Notes under the pieces: model-generated | Databases searched by the model: none | What the model was told of the DNA's origin: nothing | Seen by the model: only the letters and a program-made list of their open reading frames with translations | Source of the DNA: Dactylosporangium vinaceum | GTDB lineage: Bacteria > Actinomycetota > Actinomycetes > Mycobacteriales > Micromonosporaceae | NCBI RefSeq assembly: GCF_019904175.1 | Contig: NZ_CP061913.1 | Span: forward strand, 5,208,001 to 5,272,000 | DNA length: 64,000 bases | Direction of reading: 5' to 3' | In this document: positions 8,769-16,244 of the stretch, piece after piece | Position numbering within the stretch: position 1 is the stretch's first letter | Layout: every line of letters starts with the position of its first letter | Program-made: the position numbers and the translations under genes

Positions 8769-9533
8769 ATGAAGCAGCGGGCGTACGTCGAGCAGATCAT
8801 GGGCCTGCCGGTCAGCATCCACGTCCGCGGCCCCGAGCCCGACAGCGCCGGCGTGCGCCGCCGGGTGGAGCTGGTCTTCGCGGACCTCCGGCACGCCGAT
8901 GCGGTGTTCAGCCCGTACCGCGACGACAGTGAGCTCGCCCGCTGGCAGCGCCGGGAGCCGGTGACCGACCCCGGCTTCCCGGTCGTGCTCGCGCTGTGCG
9001 ACGAGGCCAGGGCCCGCACCGAGGGCTGGTTCGATCCGCGCGAACTGCCCGACCCGCGGACCGGCGCACCCCGGTTCGACCCCTCCGGGCTCGTGAAGGG
9101 CTGGGCGGTACAGGAGGCGTCACAGCACTTGAAGGCTCTGCGGTTGTACTCCTGGTGCCTCAACGCCGGCGGAGACGTCCTCGTGCACACCGCCGGCAAC
9201 CACCCGGCCTGGCGGATCGGCATCGAGCACCCGGACCACCCCGGCCACCTCCTGCACGTCCTCGAACGCCGCACGGGGGCCGTCGCCACCTCCGGCCCGG
9301 CCCGCCGTGGCGGTCACATCATCGACCCCACCTCCGGCCGCCCGGCCACCGCCGTCCGCTCCGTCACGGTCACCGGCCCCGACCTGCTCTGGAGCGACGT
9401 CTACGCCACCGCCGCCGCCGCTCGCGGCCCGCGCTCCCTGTCGTGGCTGGACACCCTCGACGGCCACGCCGCCCTGCTCCTGTCGACGTCCGGCCTCACC
9501 CGGGTGACCGCCAACTGGCCGCTGCCGGGGTGA
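8769..9533 (+). CDS. FAD:protein FMN transferase (ApbE family)
   Basis: Transfers FMN from FAD to a Thr of a target flavoprotein, usually extracytoplasmic in the family. Length is 254 residues, short for the family. Recognisable segments are G-L-P-V-S-I-H-V near the N-terminus, F-S-P-Y-R-D-D-S-E-L, D-P-S-G-L-V-K-G-W-A, N-A-G-G-D-V and A-T-S-G-P-A-R-R-G-G-H-I-I-D-P. These are the FAD and Mg sites. I start at ATG 8769, since residues encoded upstream are low-complexity. I see no signal peptide and no obvious flavinylation target beside it, so the partner is unknown. Confidence 0.88.
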   Translation: MKQRAYVEQIMGLPVSIHVRGPEPDSAGVRRRVELVFADLRHADAVFSPYRDDSELARWQRREPVTDPGFPVVLALCDEARARTEGWFDPRELPDPRTGAPRFDPSGLVKGWAVQEASQHLKALRLYSWCLNAGGDVLVHTAGNHPAWRIGIEHPDHPGHLLHVLERRTGAVATSGPARRGGHIIDPTSGRPATAVRSVTVTGPDLLWSDVYATAAAARGPRSLSWLDTLDGHAALLLSTSGLTRVTANWPLPG

Positions 9534-9555
9534 GGCCGCAGCCCGCCCGGGCTCG

Positions 9556-10002
9556 CTAGCCGTCCGCGAGACTGCGCACGCACGAGGTGAGGGCGTCCAG
9601 GAGCGCGGCCTGCGTGGCCGGGTCGAGGCCGGCGCACATCCGCTGCTCGACGGCGCGGGCGGCGGTGCTCGCCGGGCGGAGCAGGGCCAGGCCGGCCGGG
9701 GTCAGTGAGGCCGGCAGCTCGCGCCCTCTCGGCGCCGTGGCGGGGCGGCTGACCAGGCCGCGGGTCTCCAGGGTCTGCAGCACGGTGTTCATCGACTGCC
9801 GGGTGACGAACGTGGCCCGGGCCAGCTCGGCGTTCGAGATGCCCGGCCGCTGCCCGAGCACCTCCAGGCACGAGTACTGCGGCACCGTCAGCTCCAGCGG
9901 CCGCAGCGCCTCGTCCATCGCCGCGCGCAGGGCGACGGCGGCCTGCTTCAGCACGTAGCCGACCGAACGTTCGACCGGACCGACGCCAAGGGGTTGCTCC
10001 AT
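9556..10002 (-). CDS. MarR family transcriptional regulator
   Basis: A winged-helix regulator of 148 residues with L-T-V-P-Q-Y-S-C-L-E-V-L, then the HTH I-S-N-A-E-L-A-R-A-T-F-V-T-R-Q-S-M and wing R-G-R-E-L-P-A-S-L-T. It is divergent from the VOC/glyoxalase gene. Its own start codon lies inside operator 1 of the shared intergenic region, a textbook layout for a repressor controlling itself and its neighbour. Start ATG 10002 (MEQPLG); longer upstream reading is non-conserved and passes through the operators. Ligand unknown. Confidence 0.88.
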   Translation of the reverse strand: MEQPLGVGPVERSVGYVLKQAAVALRAAMDEALRPLELTVPQYSCLEVLGQRPGISNAELARATFVTRQSMNTVLQTLETRGLVSRPATAPRGRELPASLTPAGLALLRPASTAARAVEQRMCAGLDPATQAALLDALTSCVRSLADG

Positions 10003-10045
10003 GTCAGCATCCTGACATATGCTCGGCCATGTCAGGACTTTGACA
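10002..10045. promoter_or_regulatory. Twin MarR operators between divergent genes
   Basis: Operator 1 TGTCAG-CATC-CTGACA (10002-10017) and operator 2 TGTCA-N6-TGACA (10030-10045) are centred 28 bp apart. A candidate promoter toward the VOC gene is TTGCTC (9994-9999), 18 bp, TATGCT (10018-10023), so operator 1 fills the spacer and operator 2 follows the -10. Confidence 0.75.
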
Positions 10046-10066
10046 TAGCACTCCTTGGAGGACACC

Positions 10067-10435
10067 ATGGCCGTCACCGGACCCGACTTCATCGCCCTGC
10101 AGGTGCGCGACCTCGACCGGGCGGCCGCGTTCTACGAGGAGCGGCTCGGGCTGCGCCGCGCGCCGGTGAGCCCGCCGCACGCCGTCGTGTTCGCCACCGC
10201 ACCCGTCGCCTTCGCGGTGCGGGAGCCGGCGCCGGGCGTCGAGCTCGACTCGGTCGAGCGGCCCGGGCTCGGCGTGGCGCTGTGGCTGCACGCCGACGAC
10301 GCCCAGACCCTGCACGACGAGCTGGCCGCGGCCGGGGTGCCGATCGTCGCCCCGCCCGTCGACGGCCCGTTCGGCCGCACGTTCACGTTCGCCGACCCCG
10401 ACGGCTATGCCGTCACGATCCACGACAAGGCCTGA
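10067..10435 (+). CDS. VOC family (glyoxalase/bleomycin-resistance-like) protein
   Basis: A 122-residue single vicinal-oxygen-chelate module made of two beta-alpha-beta-beta-beta repeats. The start D-F-I-A-L-Q-V-R-D-L-D-R-A-A-A-F-Y-E and the end F-A-D-P-D-G-Y-A-V-T-I-H-D are the family signature. Such proteins are metal-dependent lyases/dioxygenases or drug-binding proteins, and the substrate is not predictable. GGAGGA at 10057-10062 supports the ATG at 10067. It is controlled by the divergent MarR through the two TGTCA palindromes, so it is probably part of a small detoxification switch. Confidence 0.88.
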   Translation: MAVTGPDFIALQVRDLDRAAAFYEERLGLRRAPVSPPHAVVFATAPVAFAVREPAPGVELDSVERPGLGVALWLHADDAQTLHDELAAAGVPIVAPPVDGPFGRTFTFADPDGYAVTIHDKA

Positions 10436-10449
10436 TCCGGCGCGCCGAA

Positions 10450-10486
10450 CCCCGGCCGGGCGGCAGGCCCGCCGGTCCGGCCGGGG
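10450..10486. terminator. Hairpin between convergent genes
   Basis: A 10-bp perfect inverted repeat, CCCCGGCCGG (10450-10459) and CCGGCCGGGG (10477-10486), lies between the convergent VOC and permease genes. No T-run follows, as is usual at this G+C. Confidence 0.5.
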
Positions 10487-10503
10487 CGCGCGGTCGCCGG
10501 TGT

Positions 10504-11817
10504 TCACGCCGGCGCCGCCACCGCCGGTCCGCGCAGGGTGCGCCGGGCCGTGCCGAGCAGCGCCGCCCCGGTCAGGAGGACCGCCAGCGCGACGACCACC
10601 GCATACGGCCCGGGTGAAGCGTCAGGCCACACCCGGCCCGCGCGCGCGGAGCCGAACGGCAGCACCGTGAACATCGCCGCCGCCGTCCCGGCCAGCACCC
10701 CGGTGACGGTGGCCAGCAGCCCCTCCAGGGCGACCATCGCGAGGAGCTGGCCGCGGGTCGAGCCGGCCAGCCGCTGCTGGGCGAACTCCCGCCGCCGGTG
10801 CGTGGTGGCCGCGACGAGCGTGTTGACGAGCATCACCGCCACGAACACGGTGATCATGCCGACGACGACGTAGTTGAGCGTCTTGACGTCCTGCGCGTAG
10901 TCGGGCTGGACGGTGCCGGCCGCCGCGGTGTTCTCGATGTCCTGCATGTACACGGTGCCCGTCGCGATCCCGGAGAACAGGATCACCGGCATGACGGTGC
11001 CCGCCAGCTGCCGGGTGCGCTGCCGCACCCCGATCACGGCCAGCTCGCCGGCCGCCCCGAGCCGCCCGACGACGAGCGCGGCCACCGCCGTCACGAGCCG
11101 CAGCAGCTCCGGTGCGAACAGCGCCAGCCCGAGCGCCGCCCAGATCCCGGCCTGCCCGGCGGTCTGCATCGCGTCGATGCCCCGGCCGTCCATCACCGTG
11201 GCGGTCACCACCGCACAGCCCGTCCCGGCGAGGAGGAAGACGACCCCGCCGGCTCGCCTGATCCATTGCCTGTCGTGGGTACCGCGACCGCGCGCACCCC
11301 GCCGCGCCGCCGCGCTGCCGGCGAGGCCGGAGCCCACGAGCGTGACCCCGAACCCGGCGGCGAGCGCGGCGGTGCCGAACGAGAACCCGACCGATCCGGC
11401 CACCTGCCCGGTGCGCTGCAGCAGCGTGAGCAGCAGCCGCCCGAGCAGCATCCCGGCCGGGACCGCGAGCGCGGCGGCGAGCACCGCGACCGCGGCCGCC
11501 TCGCCCACCACCATGCGCCGCACCTGCCGCGGGGTCGCCCCGAGCCGCCGCAGTGCGATGATCTGCCCGGCCCGCTGCCGCACCGAGAGGGTAAGCGTCG
11601 ACGTCACCGCGAACGCCACGATGACCAGGCACCAGCCCCCGCCGACAGCCGCGGTCGTGTAGAGCGAGTCCGCACCGGCCGGGTCCGTGCTCGCGGCCGC
11701 CGTGTCGATGAGCGACCCGAACGCCATGAGCAGCGCCGCCCCCAGCAGCGACGACAGCAGCGTGGCCACGAACCCGCCGGGCCGGTGCCGCAGGTTGCGC
11801 AGCGCCACCCCGATCAC
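10504..11817 (-). CDS. FtsX-type ABC transporter permease
   Basis: Integral membrane permease of 437 residues with the MacB/FtsX-like plan duplicated. It has several N-terminal helices, a Q-R-A-G-Q-I-I-A-L-R-R-L-G-A-T coupling region (about 78-92), and a C-terminal second module with E-F-A-Q-Q-R-L-A-G-S-T and four more helices. No large periplasmic domain is present. Its start overlaps the stop of the ATPase gene (ATGA, 11814-11817), so the pair is translationally coupled. Such pairs export peptides or lipids, or support antibiotic and envelope-stress resistance. Substrate unknown. Confidence 0.87.
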   Translation of the reverse strand: MIGVALRNLRHRPGGFVATLLSSLLGAALLMAFGSLIDTAAASTDPAGADSLYTTAAVGGGWCLVIVAFAVTSTLTLSVRQRAGQIIALRRLGATPRQVRRMVVGEAAAVAVLAAALAVPAGMLLGRLLLTLLQRTGQVAGSVGFSFGTAALAAGFGVTLVGSGLAGSAAARRGARGRGTHDRQWIRRAGGVVFLLAGTGCAVVTATVMDGRGIDAMQTAGQAGIWAALGLALFAPELLRLVTAVAALVVGRLGAAGELAVIGVRQRTRQLAGTVMPVILFSGIATGTVYMQDIENTAAAGTVQPDYAQDVKTLNYVVVGMITVFVAVMLVNTLVAATTHRRREFAQQRLAGSTRGQLLAMVALEGLLATVTGVLAGTAAAMFTVLPFGSARAGRVWPDASPGPYAVVVALAVLLTGAALLGTARRTLRGPAVAAPA

Positions 11818-12578
11818 GCCGCACCGCCCGCGCTCGCCGCGGCACCGGCCGGGCCGGCCACGAGGTCGCCCAGGTGGGCCAGGCGCCCGGCGACCGCTTC
11901 GGCCGTCGGGGCCCGCAGCGAGCCGGCGAGGCGGCCGTCGGCGAGGAACACGACGGTGTCGGCGTACGCGGCGGCCACCGGGTCGTGGGTCACCATCACC
12001 ACCGTGCGCCGGTGGTCGTCGACGACCGAGCGCAGCAGCGTCAGGACCTCGCGGGCGCTGCGCAGGTCGAGCGCGCCCGTGGGCTCGTCGGCGAAGATGA
12101 CGGCGGGCTCGGCGACCAGGGCCCGGGCCACGGCCACGCGCTGGCGTTGACCGCCGGACAGCGACTCGGGGCGGTCGTGCCTGCGGTCGGCCAGGCCGAG
12201 CTGGGTGAGTACCCCCGAAATGGCTCCGGGGTCGGGCCGGCGCCCGGCCAGCCGCAGCGGCAGCCGGACGTTCTGCTCGACGGTCAGCGCCGGGAGCAGG
12301 TTGTAGTCCTGGAAGACGAACCCGACGCGGCGCCGGCGGAACTTCGTCATCGCGGTGTCACCGGCCGCCGTGAGCTCGGCGCCGTCGATGAACACCCGCC
12401 CGGCGGTCGGCCGGTCCAGCCCCGCCGCGCACTGCAGCAGCGTGCTCTTGCCGGAGCCCGAGGGCCCCATGACGGCCGTGAAACTCCCGGCCGGGAAGCC
12501 GACGGTGACGCCGTCGAGCGCGGTCACCGGCCCTTCGTAGATCTTGCGGAGCGACTCCAAACGAACGACATCGGTCAT
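11814..12578 (-). CDS. ABC transporter ATP-binding protein (MacB/LolD type)
   Basis: Nucleotide-binding subunit of 254 residues. It has Walker A G-P-S-G-S-G-K-S-T (about 38-46), Q-loop V-F-Q-D-Y-N-L-L, signature L-S-G-G-Q-R-Q-R-V, Walker B A-V-I-F-A-D-E-P-T-G-A-L-D, and the H-loop V-T-H-D-P. It is the first gene of the pair with the FtsX-type permease. The divergent GntR-TetR hybrid regulator and its GTGCAC palindromes lie 17-90 bp upstream, so repression by that regulator is likely. Confidence 0.92.
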   Translation of the reverse strand: MTDVVRLESLRKIYEGPVTALDGVTVGFPAGSFTAVMGPSGSGKSTLLQCAAGLDRPTAGRVFIDGAELTAAGDTAMTKFRRRRVGFVFQDYNLLPALTVEQNVRLPLRLAGRRPDPGAISGVLTQLGLADRRHDRPESLSGGQRQRVAVARALVAEPAVIFADEPTGALDLRSAREVLTLLRSVVDDHRRTVVMVTHDPVAAAYADTVVFLADGRLAGSLRAPTAEAVAGRLAHLGDLVAGPAGAAASAGGAA

Positions 12579-12594
12579 GACGTACAGCGTATGA

Positions 12595-12667
12595 GTGCAC
12601 TAGTAACGACGATAGTGAGGCTGTCCCCAGTATTCATCCGCGGGCTCACCGCAGTGCACTAGTGCAC
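12595..12667. promoter_or_regulatory. GTGCACTAGTGCAC operators for the GntR-TetR hybrid
   Basis: A perfect 14-bp palindrome GTGCACTAGTGCAC (12654-12667) and a degenerate copy GTGCACTAGTAAC (12595-12607) are 59 bp apart. The perfect copy overlaps CACAAT (12665-12670), a -10-like hexamer 6 nt before the regulator GTG at 12677. The degenerate copy lies 17 bp from the ABC gene start. The arrangement fits autoregulation and repression of the ABC pair. Confidence 0.7.
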
Positions 12668-12676
12668 AATGGGGGT

Positions 12677-13555
12677 GTGGAAGACGCGCCGTACCGCCGG
12701 ATCGCCGCCGCGATAGCCGCCCGGATCGCCTCGGGCGAGCTCCCGCCCGGCGCCCGCATCCCCTCGACCCGGCAGCTCATGGCCGAGCACGGCATCGCGA
12801 TGGCGACCGCGACGAAGGTCCTGACCACCCTGCGCGAGGAGGGCCTGGTCGAGGCGGTGCGCGGCGTCGGCACCGTTGTCGGCCGCTCCACCCCCGCTCC
12901 GGCCGACCGCGCCCTCGTCGTCGCCACCGCCGTGACGATCGCCGACGCCGAGGGCCTGCCGGGCCTGTCGATGCGCCGGCTCGCGGGGCAGCTGGGCCTG
13001 CCGACGATGGCGATCTACCGGTACGTGGCCGACCGCGAGGACCTCATCCTGCACATGATGGACAAGGTCATGGGCGACAACCCGCCGCCGCCCCTGACGC
13101 CGCAGCGCGACGGCCGCCGGGCCTGCGTCGAGGCGATCGCCCGTCTCCAGTGGACGATGTACCGCCGCCACACCTGGCTGGCTCAGGCCGTCTCCTTCAC
13201 CCGCCCGCTGCCCGCCCCCAACGCGATGGCCCACACGGAGTGGACGATACGGGCCCTGGCCGGCTCCGCCCTGCCCCCGCCCGCCCGCTTCACCGCCGCC
13301 GTGACGATCGCCAACTACGTCCGCGGCACGGCGGTCAACCTGGCCGAGGAGGCCCAGGCCGAGCAGGACAGCGGCCTCACGGAGCGGGAGTGGATGCAGG
13401 CTCAGCAGGAGCGGATCTCGGCGGTGCTCGCCGACGGCCGCCACCCCTTGATGACCGCCTTCATCACCGGCCCCGAGGCGGCGCACTTCAGCCTCGACGG
13501 GCTCTTCGAGTTCGGCCTCCAACGCCTGCTGGACGGCCTCGCCCCGCTGCTCTAG
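12677..13555 (+). CDS. Hybrid GntR-TetR transcriptional regulator
   Basis: A protein of about 292 residues carrying two DNA-binding domains. The N-terminal GntR winged helix (about 1-70) shows Y-R-R-I-A-A-A-I-A-A-R-I, P-S-T-R-Q-L-M-A-E-H-G and G-V-G-T-V-V. A TetR helix-turn-helix follows (about 85-130) with L-S-M-R-R-L-A-G-Q-L-G-L and M-A-I-Y-R-Y-V. The rest is a TetR C-terminal ligand-binding/dimer domain. GTG 12677 (V-E-D-A-P-Y-R-R) is preferred; an earlier GTG lies within the operator palindrome. It probably represses the divergent ABC exporter. This architecture is known in actinomycetes, but which of the two HTHs reads the palindrome is not evident. Confidence 0.87.
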   Translation: MEDAPYRRIAAAIAARIASGELPPGARIPSTRQLMAEHGIAMATATKVLTTLREEGLVEAVRGVGTVVGRSTPAPADRALVVATAVTIADAEGLPGLSMRRLAGQLGLPTMAIYRYVADREDLILHMMDKVMGDNPPPPLTPQRDGRRACVEAIARLQWTMYRRHTWLAQAVSFTRPLPAPNAMAHTEWTIRALAGSALPPPARFTAAVTIANYVRGTAVNLAEEAQAEQDSGLTEREWMQAQQERISAVLADGRHPLMTAFITGPEAAHFSLDGLFEFGLQRLLDGLAPLL

Positions 13556-13675
13556 CACCCACCCCGGCAACCGGCACCACCGCGTGCGCCCGAGCGGCGA
13601 GCGGCCGGCCGGGCACCGTCCACAGTGGCGGGTGGCCGGCCGCGGACATGCCGGCGGAGGTCGGGCCGCAGGTCA

Positions 13676-14887
13676 TCAACCGGCGCGCAGCGGCAGGTGG
13701 ATCGTGAAGACCGCGCCGCCCGCCGGTCCGGCGGCGGCCGTGATGGTGCCGCCGTGGCCGGTGACGACCTCGTGGGCGAGGGCCAGCCCGAGGCCGAAGC
13801 GCCGGTGGTCGTCGTGGCCGCGGGCGAAGCGGTCGAACAGGCGGTCGGCGTCGGCGGGGTCGAAGCCGGTGCCGTCGTCGCGGACGGTCAGCCTGACCTG
13901 TGGCGGGCCGGCCAGGTTGTGCAGCTCGACCGCGATGTGGCCGCCGGGCGCGGTGTGGTTGAACGCGTTGTCGAGCAGGGCGTTCACGACCCGCCGCAGC
14001 GCCGCCGGGCGTCCGTGGACGGTCGAGGGCCGGTCCGGGTCCAGGCGCAGCGAAAGCTCGATCCGTGCCGCTTCGGCCCGATGCCGAAACCCCGCGACGA
14101 CGCCGTCGGCCACCACACCGAGGTCGACCTCGCCGCCGATCTCGGCCCGGCCGGCGAGCTGGGTGGACAGCAGCAGATCCTCCACGATCTCGCCGAGCTG
14201 GCGGGTGCCGGCCACGAGCCGCCGGGCGTCGGGCGCGATGTCGGCGGCGGCCGCACCCGAGCGCAGCTCCTGGTCGAGGAGCTGCGCCCGGGTGTGCAGC
14301 TGGGCGATCGGCGTGCGCAGCTCGTGGCTGGCGTCGGCGACGAAGCGCCGCTGCCGGGCCAGGGCCTCGCCCAGCGGCGCGGTGGCGTGCCGGGCCAGCA
14401 GCAGGCCGGCCACGACCGCGGCGGCCAGGCCGAGCAGCTCGGCGCCGCCGAGCGCGGCCAGCAGGCGTTGGGTCTCGGCCTGCTGGGCGGCGAGGCTGCC
14501 GACGACCTGGACGGTGGCGTCCCCGTGGGGCCGGGTGATCACGAGGTAGCCGCCGCTCTCTGCCTGCTCGGCGGCGCCGCCGGCCCGCACCCGCGCCAGG
14601 GCCGCACGGTCGGGGAAGCCGGGCGGTGCATCGTCGGTCGCGGTGAGCCCGCCGGCGGCGTCGATCCGGAAGATCCAGCTGCCGGCCGGCGGGTCGACGA
14701 CGTCCTCCTCGGTCGCCGCGGTCTGGCGGACGGACGCGGTGAGGGCGGCCCGCTCCTCGCGGGCGACCACGTAGAGGGCGACCGCGCCGACGGCCAGCAG
14801 GATCAGGGCGATCACCACCGTGTGCCGCACGGCCAGGCTGCGCCGGGCGCGGCGCAGCAGGTCCCGGTCCGGATCGGGCCGGTTCAC
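13676..14887 (-). CDS. Sensor histidine kinase
   Basis: Membrane kinase of about 403 residues. One helix lies near residues 20-42 and a second near 145-165, with an extracellular domain of about 100 residues between them. A DHp domain follows with phospho-acceptor His in D-A-S-H-E-L-R-T-P, then HATPase_c with N-A-L-L-D-N-A-F-N-H, D-D-G-T-G-F-D and F-G-L-G-L-A-L-A. A HAMP linker is very short or absent. The GTG start overlaps the response-regulator stop (GTGA, 14884-14887), so the kinase is translated with it. Signal unknown. Confidence 0.92.
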   Translation of the reverse strand: MNRPDPDRDLLRRARRSLAVRHTVVIALILLAVGAVALYVVAREERAALTASVRQTAATEEDVVDPPAGSWIFRIDAAGGLTATDDAPPGFPDRAALARVRAGGAAEQAESGGYLVITRPHGDATVQVVGSLAAQQAETQRLLAALGGAELLGLAAAVVAGLLLARHATAPLGEALARQRRFVADASHELRTPIAQLHTRAQLLDQELRSGAAAADIAPDARRLVAGTRQLGEIVEDLLLSTQLAGRAEIGGEVDLGVVADGVVAGFRHRAEAARIELSLRLDPDRPSTVHGRPAALRRVVNALLDNAFNHTAPGGHIAVELHNLAGPPQVRLTVRDDGTGFDPADADRLFDRFARGHDDHRRFGLGLALAHEVVTGHGGTITAAAGPAGGAVFTIHLPLRAG

Positions 14888-15543
14888 AGCCGGCCGAGCC
14901 GGTAGCCGGTGCCGCGCACGGTCGCCACGACGGTGGCGCCGAGCTTGCGGCGCAGGTAGTGCACGTAGGTGTCGGCGAGCGTGTCGGTGTCCGACTCCGG
15001 AAACACGCGGGCCGCGATCTCGCGGCGGCTGAACACCCGCTCCGGCTGCTCGGCGAGCAGCCGCAGCAGGTCGCTCTCCCGGCCCGACAGGGTCGTCGCC
15101 GCCCCGTCCGGCCCGGTGACGGTCCGGGCCATCAGGTCGAACTCGGCCGCGCCGACGGCGATGACCGGCGCGGCGACCGCGGGCCGGCGGCGCAGCAGCG
15201 CGCGGACCCGGGCCAGGAGCTCGTCCAGGTCGAACGGCTTCACGACGTAGTCCTCGGCGCCGCCGTCGAGCCCGGCGATGCGGTCGGCGACGGTCCCGAG
15301 CGCGGTGAGCATCAGCGCGGGCGCGTCGACGCCGCTGCGGCGCAGCCGGACCAGCAGGTCGAGGCCCTCGATCGCCGGCAGGCGCCGGTCCAGCACCAGC
15401 ACGTCGTAGCCGCGGGTGAGCGCCCGGTGCAGCCCCGACTGGCCGTCGCGGGCCAGGTCGGCGCTGTAGCCGGCGTTGCCGAACGCGCGGACGAGCAGCT
15501 CGCCGAGTTCGCGGTCGTCCTCGACGACGAGCACACGGGTCAC
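14884..15543 (-). CDS. OmpR/PhoB-type response regulator
   Basis: A 219-residue two-domain regulator. The receiver has acidic pair E-D-D, phospho-acceptor Asp52 in V-L-D-R-R-L-P, switch Thr in M-L-T-A-L-G, and Lys in Y-V-V-K-P-F. The C-terminal winged helix has S-G-R-E-S-D-L-L-R-L-L and Y-V-H-Y-L-R-R-K-L, then V-R-G-T-G-Y-R-L. It is first in an operon with the histidine kinase. It is divergent from a DUF2231 membrane-protein gene that could be a target. It is not a NarL-type regulator and so is not the DosR expected for the island downstream. Confidence 0.93.
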   Translation of the reverse strand: MTRVLVVEDDRELGELLVRAFGNAGYSADLARDGQSGLHRALTRGYDVLVLDRRLPAIEGLDLLVRLRRSGVDAPALMLTALGTVADRIAGLDGGAEDYVVKPFDLDELLARVRALLRRRPAVAAPVIAVGAAEFDLMARTVTGPDGAATTLSGRESDLLRLLAEQPERVFSRREIAARVFPESDTDTLADTYVHYLRRKLGATVVATVRGTGYRLGRL

Positions 15544-15712
15544 CTCTCCACTGTGGCAGGTGCCGGCGCTCATCCGGCGTGGGCCCCGTGCGGCGCGCCC
15601 GGCCGCGGAACGTCCATGGGGTAAATGTGAATGCCCGCAAATGGGAGTTCTCCAAGAATCGTGCCCATACGGTGGTCGAGGTAGATCATCGCTTTCCACG
15701 AACAGGAACCGC

Positions 15713-16219
15713 ATGAACACCTTCAACGGCCTGCCCGCCCACGTGCTGCTCGTCCACGGCATCGTCGTGCTGCTGCCGCTCTCGGCACTGCTGCTCGTCC
15801 TGACCGCGGTGTGGCCCGCCGCCCGGCAGCGGCTCGCCGGCCCGAACGCGATACTGGCCGGGCTCGTGGTGCTGATGGTGCCGGTGACGACCGACGCGGG
15901 GGAGTGGCTGGAGCGGCGGATGCCCGGCACACCGCTGCTGCACACCCACGCCGAGCTGGGCGACACCGCGATCTTCTACGCCATCCCGATCGCGGCGCTG
16001 GCCCTCGTCGTCTGGTGGCGCGGGCGCGAGGCGGGCGGGTCCGCCGGCCGCCGGACCTTCCTCGCCCCGCTGTCCTCCGCCGTGACCACCGTGGTCGCGG
16101 TGCTCGCCCTGGCCGCCGCGGTGGCCGGCGTCTACGGCATCTACCGCATCGGTGACTCCGGCGCCAAGGCGGCCTGGACCGGCAACTTCAGCACGACCGC
16201 CCGGCCCGGGCACGACTGA
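15713..16219 (+). CDS. DUF2231-like membrane protein
   Basis: A small integral membrane protein of 168 residues with four predicted helices (about 10-32, 45-62, 83-102, 118-142). Conserved-looking polar residues are H-V-L-L-V-H-G near the N-terminus and H-T-H-A-E-L-G-D in the second loop. The N-x-L-P-x-H-x-L-x-V-H start and the H-x-E-x-G pair match the DUF2231 family, sometimes linked to haem or redox proteins. Divergent from the two-component system; ATG 15713 has only a weak GGAAC site. Function not established. Confidence 0.72.
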   Translation: MNTFNGLPAHVLLVHGIVVLLPLSALLLVLTAVWPAARQRLAGPNAILAGLVVLMVPVTTDAGEWLERRMPGTPLLHTHAELGDTAIFYAIPIAALALVVWWRGREAGGSAGRRTFLAPLSSAVTTVVAVLALAAAVAGVYGIYRIGDSGAKAAWTGNFSTTARPGHD

Positions 16220-16244
16220 CGCGGCATCGGTCGGGTGGCATCGG

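Noticed and set aside
13676..15543. The histidine kinase/response regulator pair as the DosS/DosR of the island
   Set aside because: The regulator has an OmpR winged helix rather than a NarL/LuxR HTH, and the kinase has no GAF or haem domains.
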